Below, in pieces: positions 34,565 to 43,820 of a stretch of 64,000 bases of DNA. The DNA lies in the NCBI GenBank assembly GCA_035326705.1, contig DAOLES010000002.1, positions 11,608 to 75,607 of the forward strand, read 5' to 3'. Source of the stretch: Oligoflexia bacterium (lineage in GTDB: Bacteria > Bdellovibrionota_G > JALEGL01). The first letter of the stretch is position 1. Each line of letters begins with the position of its first letter. The notes beneath the pieces are model-generated. The model was given only the letters and a program-made list of their open reading frames with translations. It searched no databases and was not told the origin of the DNA. The position numbers and the translations under genes were made by a program.

Positions 34565-36124
34565 TTATTGGGCTTGATGTCTACCAAAAACATCTTTGAG
34601 ACTTTGGGTTATTTCACCCAAAGTGGCTTTGGCATGAACAGCCTTTAAAATATATGGCAATAAATTTTCTGAAGTTTTAGCTTTGGCATTTAAGTTGGTC
34701 AAAGCTTCTGTGCAATGGTTTTGGTCTCGGGTAGTTTTAAACTGAGTCATTTTTTGTTTAAGGTTTTTTTCTAAGTTGATATCAAGTTTTAATAAATTAC
34801 TGACCGGATCTTCTTTAGATTGATAGCAATTGACACCCACTATTTTTTGTTTGCCTTGGTCAAGGTCTTTTTGAAATTGGTAAGCACGTTCAGCAATAGC
34901 TTTTTGGTAGTAATTGTTTTCAATGGCTTTTTGGCTACCCCCCATGCTTTCAATTTTTTCCATTTCTGCTTGAACTTTTTTAATCATGAGTTCTGTTTCA
35001 TGCTCTATGGCAAAACTTCCAGCCAAAGGGTCTACGGTATGGGCTATGCCAGATTCGTAGGCCAAGAGTTGCTGGGTGCGCAAGGCCAGCATGGCAGATT
35101 CTTTGCTGGGTAAGGCTAAGGCTTCATCTTTGGAATTGGTGTGCAAGCTTTGACAGCCGCCTAAAATTGCAGCCAAAGCTTGCACGGTGGTTCTTACAAT
35201 ATTGTTATCCACTTGTTGGGCGGTGAGGGTGCTGCCACCGGTTTGGGCATGAAAGCGCATGAGCATGGAGTTGGTTTTTTTAGCTTTAAATACGTCTTTG
35301 GTAATGAGGGCCCATAGGGTTCTGGCTGCTCTGAATTTAGCTACTTCTTCTATGAGATCATTGTGCGCAGCAAAGAAAAAGGACAAACGCGCAGCAAAAT
35401 GGTCAAAGTCTATATTACGGTCAACCACTGTTTGAGCATAAGCAACGGCATTGGATAAAGTGAAGGCTATTTCCTGAACTGCATCTGAGCCAGCTTCTCT
35501 GATATGGTACCCAGAAATTGAAATTGGATTCCATAAGGGAACATGGTTGGAACAGTATTCAATGAGGTCTGCGCACAAGCGCATGGATGCTTTGGGCGGA
35601 AAGATATAAGTGCCACGGGCAATGTATTCTTTTAAGATGTCATTTTGCACTGTTCCTTTAAGCAGCTTGGGATCAATGCCATTGTTTTGCGCTACAGCAA
35701 TATAAAAACATAACAAAATAGGAGCAGTAGCATTGATGGTCATAGATGATGATACCTGATCTAAAGGAATGTTATTGAGTACGGTGGTCATGTCATCTAT
35801 GTTAGCAATGGATACGCCCACACGACCTACCTCTCCTTGGCTCATAGGATCATCAGGGTCATAACCCATTTGGGTGGGTAAATCAAAAGCCATAGACAAA
35901 CCCGTTTGACCGGCTTGCAAAAGATCTAAAAACCTTTGATTGGTTTGCTCTGCTGAACCAAAGCCAGCATATTGGCGCATGGTCCACAAGCGACCACGGT
36001 ACATGTTGGGTTGCACGCCTCGAGTAAACGGGAACTGGCCAGGGAACCCAGGATCAATCGTTACATCTTTTTGGCTATAAAGTACGTCTCTTTGACTGTG
36101 GTCTGATCGCTTGTATTGAGTCAT
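34565..36124 (-). CDS. mcmA: Acyl-CoA mutase large subunit (methylmalonyl-CoA mutase type, no B12 domain)
   Basis: This 519-residue protein is the substrate-binding barrel of B12-dependent acyl-CoA mutases: FPFTRGVQPNMYRGRLWTM, RQYAGFGSAEQTNQRF, GLSMAFDLPTQMGYDPDDP, and RMRFHAQTGGSTLTAQQ in its usual place. It ends without the C-terminal cobalamin-binding domain (no DxHxxG), so that domain must be a separate small subunit outside this window. The likely reaction is the methylmalonyl-CoA/succinyl-CoA interconversion. A start eight codons upstream would overlap the carrier gene; the chosen ATG leaves a one-base gap. It is the third gene of an operon with biotin carboxylase and biotin carrier genes. 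Confidence 0.9.
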   Translation of the reverse strand: MTQYKRSDHSQRDVLYSQKDVTIDPGFPGQFPFTRGVQPNMYRGRLWTMRQYAGFGSAEQTNQRFLDLLQAGQTGLSMAFDLPTQMGYDPDDPMSQGEVGRVGVSIANIDDMTTVLNNIPLDQVSSSMTINATAPILLCFYIAVAQNNGIDPKLLKGTVQNDILKEYIARGTYIFPPKASMRLCADLIEYCSNHVPLWNPISISGYHIREAGSDAVQEIAFTLSNAVAYAQTVVDRNIDFDHFAARLSFFFAAHNDLIEEVAKFRAARTLWALITKDVFKAKKTNSMLMRFHAQTGGSTLTAQQVDNNIVRTTVQALAAILGGCQSLHTNSKDEALALPSKESAMLALRTQQLLAYESGIAHTVDPLAGSFAIEHETELMIKKVQAEMEKIESMGGSQKAIENNYYQKAIAERAYQFQKDLDQGKQKIVGVNCYQSKEDPVSNLLKLDINLEKNLKQKMTQFKTTRDQNHCTEALTNLNAKAKTSENLLPYILKAVHAKATLGEITQSLKDVFGRHQAQ

Positions 36125-36125
36125 T

Positions 36126-36638
36126 TTATGATGCTTTCTCAAATTCAATTAAAGTTTGGCCACTGTCAATGGAATCACCCTCTTGCACATGAATTTTAAA
36201 AATAGTGACTTTGGCTACACTTTTAAGTTCGTTTTCCATTTTCATGGCTTCTAAAACCAGCAATGGATCACCTAAGTTAACATCTTGTCCTTCTTTAACC
36301 AAAATTTTAACGACGCGGCCAGGCATATCAGCGAGGAGATTTGTATCATTGTTGCTACGGCTGTTATGATTTTGGCCGGCTTGTTGTTTGGGGTTGTATA
36401 TGTTGCAGTGAATACTTTGACCATTGATATCTAGTTCAAAGCTATCTTTTAATTGTTTGATTAAGTAAAGAGTGTAAACTTTGTGTTGATGAATGAACAT
36501 GTATCCATGGGATAATTTTTGAACGTAGATGTTGTTTAATTGTGTTCCATCCATATCTATGCTGCAGGTCTTTTGATCAGGATCAAAACTGAGTTTAATT
36601 TGCCATTCTTGGTTTTGATAGTCTAGAATTCTTTGCAT
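36126..36638 (-). CDS. Biotin carboxyl carrier subunit of an acyl-CoA carboxylase
   Basis: This 170-residue protein has a C-terminal biotinyl domain: LLADMPGRVVKILVKEGQDV, then LLVLEAMKMENEL with the biotinylated Lys133, then GDSIDSGQTLIEFE. The N-terminal 80 residues form a small beta domain, like the BT-type linker of propionyl-CoA carboxylases. A low-complexity linker (QAGQNHNSRSNNDTN) joins the two. The ATG overlaps the upstream biotin carboxylase stop by one base (TAATG), and the mutase gene starts one base after its stop. Confidence 0.93.
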   Translation of the reverse strand: MQRILDYQNQEWQIKLSFDPDQKTCSIDMDGTQLNNIYVQKLSHGYMFIHQHKVYTLYLIKQLKDSFELDINGQSIHCNIYNPKQQAGQNHNSRSNNDTNLLADMPGRVVKILVKEGQDVNLGDPLLVLEAMKMENELKSVAKVTIFKIHVQEGDSIDSGQTLIEFEKAS

Positions 36639-38137
36639 TAGGGGGTTTCCAATCCACTTTGCCACCAACTTGAATGAGCCACTTCATTATCTGCGGCGGG
36701 CATTTTAAGGTCTTGCTGTGTTTGACAACTGACAACTGCACTTAGAGCCAGATCAACAGAAGATGCAGTCCAGGTATTTTGACCAAAGTTTTGCATCAAC
36801 GACTCATTGATAAATTGAGTGTGAACCTTGTTAGCAACAAAGTCTGGATGCATTAAAATTTGCTTCAAAAACTGGGTGTTGCTGTCAATGCCAGAAATTT
36901 TGAGCTCGCTTAGAGCAATCAAGCTTTGTTGTATACAATGGTCGCGGTTTTGACCATAACATGAAATTTTAGCAATCATCGGGTCATAAAAAGAGGTGAT
37001 ACTATGGCCACTTTCAATGGCACTGTCTACTCGGACATTGGCGCCACTGGGCCATTGAATAAAATCAATGGTTCCAGGGCTGGGTAAAAAGTTTTGTGTG
37101 GGTTTTTCTGCATAGATACGTACTTCAATAGCATGACCTCGCGCAGGCGGCACATGAAGATTCTGGTCCATCTGTAAAGCATTAAGGATTTGCATGCGAA
37201 CCAAGTCTACACCATAAATCCACTCAGTAACCGGGTGCTCTACTTGCAGACGGGTATTCATTTCTAAAAAATAGATGTTTTCTTGAGCATCTACCAAGAA
37301 CTCTAAGGTGCCTGCCCCTTGATAGTTGAGGGATTGGCACAGTTCTTTGGCCATGCTGTGCAGTTTTTCTTGCGTTTGATTTTTTAAACCCAGCTGGCCA
37401 GCTTCTTCTACTATCTTTTGGTGTCGTCTTTGTACTGAGCAGTCACGCAAACCAAAAATCAAAGTTTCACCGGTGGATAAACCAAACACTTGGACTTCTA
37501 TATGTCTAGGCTTATCCAAATACTTTTCAATGTACAAAGTTCCATTGCCAAAAGCTTTTTGGGCTTCAGATTGAGCCATATCAAAAGCAGAATTCAGATC
37601 TTTTTCTGTGTTAACAAGACGCATACCCTTGCCGCCGCCACCGGCTTTGGCTTTAAGTAAAATGGGAAAGCCTACTTCTTGAGCAACATTAAGGGCCTGC
37701 TTGGCGTCTTTTAAATCTTCACTGCCTTCAATGAGCGGTAGTTTTGCTTTCTTAGCAGCAATTCTGGCTTGAATTTTATCGCCCATTTGAGTCATGACTT
37801 GGCTAGAAGGGCCAACAAAAATGAGATTGTGTTTGGCGCAAGCGTCAGCAAAAGCAGCATTTTCTGATAAAAAGCCATAGCCGGGGTGAATCATGGTTAC
37901 CCCAGCATCCTTACAACTGGCTAAAATTTTATCTATATTTAAATAACTTTCGCTGCTAGGAGCAGGGCCCAGACAATAGGCTTCATCAGCAAAGCGAACA
38001 TGCAAACTTTCAATATCTGGCTCAGAATAAACAGCCACAGTCTTTAAACCCATGGCTTTACAGGTCCGTATCACCCGCAAAGCAATTTCCCCTCGATTGG
38101 CCACCAAGACTTTGTGTTGTTTCAATGTTGAATTCAT
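36638..38137 (-). CDS. pccA: Biotin carboxylase subunit of an acyl-CoA carboxylase (propionyl-CoA carboxylase alpha type)
   Basis: The 499-residue protein starts at MNSTLKQHKVLVANRGEIALRVIRTC. It has the ATP-grasp domain with KAKAGGGGKGMRLV and QVEHPVTEWIYGVDLVRMQ, and the carboxylase C-terminal domain with GHAIEVRIYAEKP. It carboxylates biotin on the carrier using ATP and bicarbonate. The first 20 codons of the longer reading frame were left out because the family starts at this ATG. It is the first gene of the carboxylase-carrier-mutase operon; the carboxyltransferase is 9 kb away. Confidence 0.93.
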   Translation of the reverse strand: MNSTLKQHKVLVANRGEIALRVIRTCKAMGLKTVAVYSEPDIESLHVRFADEAYCLGPAPSSESYLNIDKILASCKDAGVTMIHPGYGFLSENAAFADACAKHNLIFVGPSSQVMTQMGDKIQARIAAKKAKLPLIEGSEDLKDAKQALNVAQEVGFPILLKAKAGGGGKGMRLVNTEKDLNSAFDMAQSEAQKAFGNGTLYIEKYLDKPRHIEVQVFGLSTGETLIFGLRDCSVQRRHQKIVEEAGQLGLKNQTQEKLHSMAKELCQSLNYQGAGTLEFLVDAQENIYFLEMNTRLQVEHPVTEWIYGVDLVRMQILNALQMDQNLHVPPARGHAIEVRIYAEKPTQNFLPSPGTIDFIQWPSGANVRVDSAIESGHSITSFYDPMIAKISCYGQNRDHCIQQSLIALSELKISGIDSNTQFLKQILMHPDFVANKVHTQFINESLMQNFGQNTWTASSVDLALSAVVSCQTQQDLKMPAADNEVAHSSWWQSGLETP

Positions 38138-38269
38138 AGCATCAGTCACGCAACATTTATACCGTATGTTAGCCCATACTGCCAGAAGAGAGCCCACGAA
38201 AAATAAATATCTAAATATTAAGCAGTCTTAATTTTTTCTTAATAGAACTTTGTTAAATGCAGGGCAGAA

Positions 38270-39394
38270 ATGAGAAATAAAATAACAGCATTAATTATAA
38301 GCCTTTTAGTAACTATTTCAACAGGCGTTGCTGGTCCCAATGATTTAGAGCTGCAAACGTCGGTTTGTTTTGGTGATCCAACAAATTCTGTAATAGACGG
38401 CGAGGATGCTGGTTCAGAGCAATGGGATATTTTATCAGAGAATTTACAGAGTTTATTTGGCAATAAAGCTTTCAATAGACCAGAAAGAGGATACCAGTTT
38501 TTTTATAATTTTTCTTCATCGTCATATGATCTGGATAAATATGGGGTTTATGTAAAATTAAAAGCAGCGGATATAGGTGGAGATAATTATAGAATAAAAT
38601 CAACGGTTAAACTTTCTGGTGTTGATCAAGCTTTATTGTTAAGAGTTGAGCAGCTTGCTTCTGGATATGTCAGTACACTTATAACCAGCGAGTTTAATCT
38701 GGATAACACATTACTAAGCCATTTGTCATCATTAGGGCACCGACGGTTGAGAGATCCTATGCCGCAAAATTTAAGTACTGTTATGAACTATGAAGTAGCT
38801 GTAGAAAATGTCCGATCTCGAACAAGCAAATCTGTTTTTTCAAAAGATAATATTCATAGTTTGTTTCAATATGGGAAAGGTAGATCTTTGCAAAATTGTC
38901 CTGATGAAGAATCTTGTGTGTTAAGCGCAGCTCAGAGTAATATTTTAAACTCTACCGCACTGATAAGGAATATTCCTATGCGTCCAGTTACTTTGGGAGT
39001 GTTTGCTGACGCAGTTCAGGGAACAAAAGAAATTATTCAAGTCGGTCAATTAAAATACAAAAAGCAGGTTTGGCGTATTGGTCCATTGGAAGAAGATTGG
39101 GTCAATGCAACCAATTACAATCAAGCTATTAAAGATAATTTTATGAACGATAAAGCCTTTGAAGTCCATTTAGAACAATGGATAAATGTTGACTCATTTT
39201 CACAGGAAAAAAGTATTTTTGAAATTTCTTTAAAAGCTAAGAACTTTAAACAAAGACAAGAGATTCAGAAACTGGGTCAATATTTCTTTTCAAGTCTTGC
39301 GCAAGTAGAGATACAGCAATGCGACGCATCTATTAGGAATAGAGATTTTGCGTTGGGTAAATTGGGTAATGAACAATTTGCTCAGAGAAGATAG
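38270..39394 (+). CDS. Exported protein, unknown; possible CYTH-like fold
   Basis: The protein has 374 residues and a signal peptide (LIISLLVTISTGVAG). Its middle section reads GYQFFYNFSSSSYDL, then KYGVYVKLKAADIGGDNYR, then IKSTVKLSG; a later block contains FEVHLEQWINVDSFSQ and IFEISLKAKNF. The order and spacing resemble the strands of the CYTH triphosphate-tunnel fold, and a second gene in this window (53475-54503) shows the same pattern. The usual ExExK catalytic motif is absent. This is inference from pattern only. It is the first of four co-directional genes of exported proteins; the next starts 25 bases after its stop. Confidence 0.65.
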   Translation: MRNKITALIISLLVTISTGVAGPNDLELQTSVCFGDPTNSVIDGEDAGSEQWDILSENLQSLFGNKAFNRPERGYQFFYNFSSSSYDLDKYGVYVKLKAADIGGDNYRIKSTVKLSGVDQALLLRVEQLASGYVSTLITSEFNLDNTLLSHLSSLGHRRLRDPMPQNLSTVMNYEVAVENVRSRTSKSVFSKDNIHSLFQYGKGRSLQNCPDEESCVLSAAQSNILNSTALIRNIPMRPVTLGVFADAVQGTKEIIQVGQLKYKKQVWRIGPLEEDWVNATNYNQAIKDNFMNDKAFEVHLEQWINVDSFSQEKSIFEISLKAKNFKQRQEIQKLGQYFFSSLAQVEIQQCDASIRNRDFALGKLGNEQFAQRR

Positions 39395-39419
39395 AATATT
39401 AAAGTAGGGGAAATAATAT

Positions 39420-40751
39420 ATGAGAAAAAGTTTAAAAAATACAATTGTGTTGATTTTGTGTGTTCAGTTAGGATTGCAAACGACTGTTTATTCGCAAGAT
39501 GATTTGAGTAAAGCTGATAGATATCGTTTATTGGATTCATTAATACAACAGCGAATCAATGTAGGCGAAGATGGATTTAAAAGTGTGGTTGAAGCAACTG
39601 AATCTTACTTTCCTGATAAAAATGAAATTATCAATGATATTTTGGTCATCAGTGATCCTGATGCAAGAAATTTTTTAGAAAACTATAATGAGATGTTTTG
39701 GCGTAAATTAATATCTGATCCTGAAACCGCTGAAATATATGGTGAAGGTAAAAATTTAGTAACAGCAATTATTCGATATTATGAAATTACTGGGCAAGAC
39801 AACCAAGTCAATTGGGTAAAATGGGCAGTAGGAAGTGCAGGGACAGTTATTGCGCTTGGTTTTATTGTTACTATGGCATACCGCTATGTTGGGTTAAGAA
39901 ATAGAGTTGCTAGAAATGCTTTAAGTACAGCTGAAAAAGAGTTTCAGCAACAGTTTATTAAGTTGTCTAAAGAAGAAAAAGGTCTTTTGCAGTTGTACCA
40001 AGGGTACCATGATGATTTTAATAAAGCTGCTAATAGTGAAGAAGCAATAAATAATATGATTAGCTTTCAGAAAAAAAGACGTGACCTAATAAAAACAAGC
40101 CTTGAACATAATATTGATGAAAATGGGAATACGCTTTCAGCTGAAGAAAGAAAAAAACTTGAAAATGAACTGACGGAGGTAAAGAGAGATATTGAAGATT
40201 TAAAAGTTAAAAAACGAAAAATTAAATCTGTAATCCTAGAGGTGAAAGATAAAATAAGGGGTTTTAATTTTGGAAAGTGGGCTAGAAGAATATCAGCTAT
40301 AGCGTTATTTTTTTCAATTGGAGATTCCATGTGGGCACAATCAACTTCAGTTGAAAAGCAAGAAGCAAAAAATGAACAAGGCTTAGGTATTGATCGTTGG
40401 TTTTTAAACTTTATCAGAATGCCGCATGACCTTTTGCATAATTCTAATTACAGCAGCTCTGAGAAGAAAAAGTTTTTTCTTTATCTGTCACTGGTTTATT
40501 TTATTGAAAGAGGTAACCATGATGGGTTTGTATCTGATTTCTTTATGGGCTGCTTGCCGGAAGATTATGAGCCAGATCCATTGCGTATGCAAAGAAGTTT
40601 GGTTGATATTTTGTTTGTTGAAGAAGAATATGAAAATTTTCAAGATGCCCGTCTTGCTATGGCAGCAGAAATGAAAACTTTAACAGCAAAGCTTTCATAT
40701 GAAATTCAAAAGCAGCAAAGCAACGATCATTGTGAATCATCAGGAAACTAA
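39420..40751 (+). CDS. Exported membrane protein with long coiled coil, unknown
   Basis: The 443-residue protein has a signal peptide to about VYSQD (residue 26), a membrane helix at about 138-158 (AVGSAGTVIALGFIVTMAYR), a highly charged coiled coil at 165-285 (LSAEERKKLENELTEVKRD), a second hydrophobic segment near 293-312, and a helical C-terminal domain with FFLYLSLVYFIERGNHDGF. No family is recognised. The next gene encodes a shorter protein with the same sequence of parts and matching blocks, so the two look like diverged tandem paralogues. Confidence 0.7.
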   Translation: MRKSLKNTIVLILCVQLGLQTTVYSQDDLSKADRYRLLDSLIQQRINVGEDGFKSVVEATESYFPDKNEIINDILVISDPDARNFLENYNEMFWRKLISDPETAEIYGEGKNLVTAIIRYYEITGQDNQVNWVKWAVGSAGTVIALGFIVTMAYRYVGLRNRVARNALSTAEKEFQQQFIKLSKEEKGLLQLYQGYHDDFNKAANSEEAINNMISFQKKRRDLIKTSLEHNIDENGNTLSAEERKKLENELTEVKRDIEDLKVKKRKIKSVILEVKDKIRGFNFGKWARRISAIALFFSIGDSMWAQSTSVEKQEAKNEQGLGIDRWFLNFIRMPHDLLHNSNYSSSEKKKFFLYLSLVYFIERGNHDGFVSDFFMGCLPEDYEPDPLRMQRSLVDILFVEEEYENFQDARLAMAAEMKTLTAKLSYEIQKQQSNDHCESSGN

Positions 40752-40775
40752 GAAAATAAAATTTAAGTAAGTGTC

Positions 40776-41819
40776 ATGTTACATTGCTCGGTTAGAATAA
40801 ATTTTATTGTCTGTTTTGTGGTTGGTTTGGCAAGTCTAAATAAGGTTTTTTGTCAGCAGAATGGCAGTGGTTTGTCAGATTATGATCGGTTGTATCGATT
40901 TATCAATCATGAAGAAGTCAGAAATATTCACCGTGATACCTATAAAACATGGCTGGCTTATATTTCAGAACAACGTTATTCTCCTGAGCAAGCACACAGT
41001 ATTATAGATCAAAGCTTAGATATTGTTTTTTTAAGTGGGGTGGTATCAGCAAGTTTTTATGCCATAGATCATTTGCAAGGTGATCAATCTATTAGACAGA
41101 GGCGTAAACAAAAACATGATGCCTTGCTAGAAAAATTAAAAGATACGCAAAGGCAATTGCGTGATAGGGCAGATAGAAATAAAAATTTGGTTCAAGCTTT
41201 GTTACAAGATGTATCCAGTGGGCTAACTAATCCCAATCATTATGATCAACAGCATGCAACATTTATGAATTCAATTATTCCCAGAGTGAATCAAAATATC
41301 AATGATTTGATGAGACGTATAGATCATACAGAGCAAAGATTGGCTGCGTTAACCAGAATGCAACGTGGTTTTGCACGTAGAATTTTCTTTAAACGTACTG
41401 GAATATCAGGCTTTTTATCTACAGTTATGGTTACTGCATATACAGAGCTTAGTACCGATGCAAAATCAGGCTATCCGCTTTTTGAAGAGCAAAAATATGA
41501 ACAAGATCAGAACTTGACACTGTTTAATAATATTAAGATAGATAGATTTATATCCATTGATGAAAACCACTCTTACAGAGAGTACCAAAGCTTATTTTTA
41601 CTTTTGCAGCTTCAACAGTATTTGATGCAAGCTAAAAATGATAACTTTGTGCTTGAGCTTTTATCCGGTGCAGTGGATATGACCACTTTAGATATTGAGT
41701 CACTGATCTCTCTGAAAATTTTAGATTCTATCATGGATAAATATGGTAATCCCACAGTTGATTTTTTAACTTCAGCAAACAGCTTGCTTTTAAAGTTGGA
41801 ACAATCAATCTGTGGTTAA
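40776..41819 (+). CDS. Exported membrane protein with coiled coil, paralogue of the upstream gene
   Basis: The 347-residue protein has a signal peptide (FIVCFVVGLASLNKVFC), the opening GLSDYDRLYRFINHEEV (compare LSKADRYRLLDSLI in the upstream protein), a membrane helix near 83-100, a charged coiled coil (HDALLEKLKDTQRQLRDR), a second hydrophobic stretch near 205-222, and a C-terminal block LFLLLQLQQYLMQAKNDNF that lines up with FFLYLSLVYFIERGNHDGF upstream. The function is unknown. The downstream gene's best start lies 16 bases past its stop. Confidence 0.7.
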   Translation: MLHCSVRINFIVCFVVGLASLNKVFCQQNGSGLSDYDRLYRFINHEEVRNIHRDTYKTWLAYISEQRYSPEQAHSIIDQSLDIVFLSGVVSASFYAIDHLQGDQSIRQRRKQKHDALLEKLKDTQRQLRDRADRNKNLVQALLQDVSSGLTNPNHYDQQHATFMNSIIPRVNQNINDLMRRIDHTEQRLAALTRMQRGFARRIFFKRTGISGFLSTVMVTAYTELSTDAKSGYPLFEEQKYEQDQNLTLFNNIKIDRFISIDENHSYREYQSLFLLLQLQQYLMQAKNDNFVLELLSGAVDMTTLDIESLISLKILDSIMDKYGNPTVDFLTSANSLLLKLEQSICG

Positions 41820-41835
41820 GGAAAACGGGGGAATA

Positions 41836-43269
41836 ATGAGGTCTATTTTAATTAAAGTAATATATTTTTTAAATTTAATTTTAAGTTTTTTTTCAATGGC
41901 TTTTGCTCAACATAAGCGTGTGGAAATTAAAAATTGGATACCCACCATTGAAGAGCAAACGCATATGATGGATCGTTACGGTTTTGCTGTGCAAGAAAGG
42001 ATTGAAGTTCAGTACACCTCACAAGGAAAACCACTTTATAGGTATTCTTTGTGTCAGTATAGAAAACAAAATGATGAGTTGTTATTTTTTAATGACAGTT
42101 CAAATCATGATCCCTCAAGAACATACAATAAAAACCAGCAAAATCCTATGTTGCGTTATACTTATAAAGATGTTGAGCGTTTGTACAGTTACGGTGAATG
42201 CGCCAATAACGGTTTATGTGATGACGACATGGCTTTCATCAATTGGATTAAAGAACATGATTTGATGGATGGCAATTGGTTTAATGAGTCTTGGCTGCAA
42301 GATAACAGTGTTTTTGTAAAAGATCAGGCGTTACAATTAAATTGTTTTTATTATCTCAACGATAAAAGTGATCATATGCAAGATTATTTTGTCCTTATGC
42401 ACTCTAGTATGGATGATTTATTTGCATGCATAGAATATGATGCATGGTTTAAAGGTACAAGTTTAACGATAACAGCACTCATGTTGGCGGCAAGATTTCC
42501 AGCTATGGTCAAATACATGAGAAGTTTTCTTCCAAGGCTATCCTTACCAAGTGTAGTTGGTAATTCAACTGCGGCAAATGCCTTAGCCAGTTATGCGCCT
42601 GTTTTTCAAGCAATAGAAAGTGCCTTAACTGCTGGCAGACTTAACCCTTTGGCATATCAAAAGGTTAGAAGTATATTAACAACAGTTATGACTTTGATTA
42701 CATCTGGGATAGCCATAGATCAAGGTGATCAGATACTTGAACAGAAATATGATTGGTATAGGGAATGGAAGCAAGATTATTATCAAGGCTGGGTGGACTA
42801 TACAGCGGATAAGTTATTAGATTTTGTGATTGGCCCTCCCAGACATTTTGGAGGCTTAAGTCAAGCAACAGAAACTATTTTAGCAGATGATTCAGTGTAT
42901 ACCGAAATGAATGGTTTTCAAAGAATAGACGGTAGAAGCAATGGTGTAGACTACAGCCGCATTGGTCAGTGGGATGAAGAAAAAGATCATAGTTTAATTG
43001 AATTTGTTGCCTTTAAAAGAAGAATTCTTGGCGGCGCGTGTGCGCTTAATAAGTTTTTAGACTCAGACCCCGGAGACATGGGTGGCTTTAACATGCATCA
43101 TCATGTGCATAAAATTCGCCGTTCCTATGCTCAGGGCAATGCAATAGATTATAAAAATCATTATCTTGAATTATATTACGGCTATTTTAGAGATGCACTT
43201 GACTACGCTGGACTAAAACCAAAATGGAATGATACTTGGAATGATAAATCCATGCTGATTATTCCATAA
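41836..43269 (+). CDS. Exported protein with internal hydrophobic segments, unknown
   Basis: The protein is 477 residues from the chosen ATG, which has GGGGGA 4 bases before it; a longer frame would start 24 bases upstream and overlap the previous gene. A signal peptide (YFLNLILSFFSMAFAQ) is followed by a globular part with several Cys (YGECANNGLCDDDMAF). Two hydrophobic segments lie near 220-235 and 285-300, and the C-terminal part is rich in Tyr, Trp and His (GGFNMHHHVHKIRRSYAQGN). I recognise no family. It is the last gene of the four-gene exported-protein operon; a weak AT-rich hairpin lies just after the stop. Confidence 0.7.
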   Translation: MRSILIKVIYFLNLILSFFSMAFAQHKRVEIKNWIPTIEEQTHMMDRYGFAVQERIEVQYTSQGKPLYRYSLCQYRKQNDELLFFNDSSNHDPSRTYNKNQQNPMLRYTYKDVERLYSYGECANNGLCDDDMAFINWIKEHDLMDGNWFNESWLQDNSVFVKDQALQLNCFYYLNDKSDHMQDYFVLMHSSMDDLFACIEYDAWFKGTSLTITALMLAARFPAMVKYMRSFLPRLSLPSVVGNSTAANALASYAPVFQAIESALTAGRLNPLAYQKVRSILTTVMTLITSGIAIDQGDQILEQKYDWYREWKQDYYQGWVDYTADKLLDFVIGPPRHFGGLSQATETILADDSVYTEMNGFQRIDGRSNGVDYSRIGQWDEEKDHSLIEFVAFKRRILGGACALNKFLDSDPGDMGGFNMHHHVHKIRRSYAQGNAIDYKNHYLELYYGYFRDALDYAGLKPKWNDTWNDKSMLIIP

Positions 43270-43334
43270 AATAATTAGAGGCCTAATTTTAATAATTTCT
43301 GTGAAAAATAATGCTATGATGCTAGCATACTGGC

Positions 43335-43778
43335 ATGAAATGGACACCTGAATTGGTTTGGTTTTTTGTGGGTTTGGTTTTGTTGATCAGTGAGATTATT
43401 GTACCAGCCATTATATTGTTATTTTTTGGTCTGGGAGCTTGGTTGGTTGCCATAGTCTGTGCCTTTGGTTTTTTACCCAACCCCAATCATCAGTTGATTT
43501 TATTTTCTATTGCCTCCATTGCATTTTTGTTTTCCTTGCGCAAATGGGTAAAAAATCACTTTACTGGCTATACCAGTGATGAGCAAAAATCAGATGTTAA
43601 CCTAGAAGAGTTTAAAGGTGAATCAGTTAAAGTGGTTGAAGCCATTGATGCAAAAGCACAAACCGGCGCGGTTGAATACAAAGGCGCTAAATGGACGGCT
43701 TTATCAGAAAACGACCATGCTGTAGGAGCGGTGGTCAAGATTAAGGATGTTGATGGTATTAAACTGATTGTTGAATAG
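43335..43778 (+). CDS. NfeD-family membrane protein (short form)
   Basis: The 147-residue protein has two or three N-terminal membrane helices (LVWFFVGLVLLISEIIVPAI, then LLFFGLGAWLVAIVCAFGF) and a C-terminal OB-fold domain (about 85-147: EEFKGESVKVVEAIDAKAQ, EYKGAKWTALSENDHA, VVKIKDVDGIKLIVE). Short NfeD proteins sit in the membrane and work with SPFH/stomatin partners; an SPFH gene follows here after 42 bases, the standard pairing. Confidence 0.93.
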   Translation: MKWTPELVWFFVGLVLLISEIIVPAIILLFFGLGAWLVAIVCAFGFLPNPNHQLILFSIASIAFLFSLRKWVKNHFTGYTSDEQKSDVNLEEFKGESVKVVEAIDAKAQTGAVEYKGAKWTALSENDHAVGAVVKIKDVDGIKLIVE

Positions 43779-43820
43779 AAAGCATATACATTTAAGTTAA
43801 AAAAAGAAAAGGAGAAGAGT

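Noticed and set aside
43273..43288. AATTAG-AGGC-CTAATT hairpin after the four-gene exported-protein operon
   Set aside because: It is only 6 bp and AT-rich with a short T run; too weak to call as a terminator.
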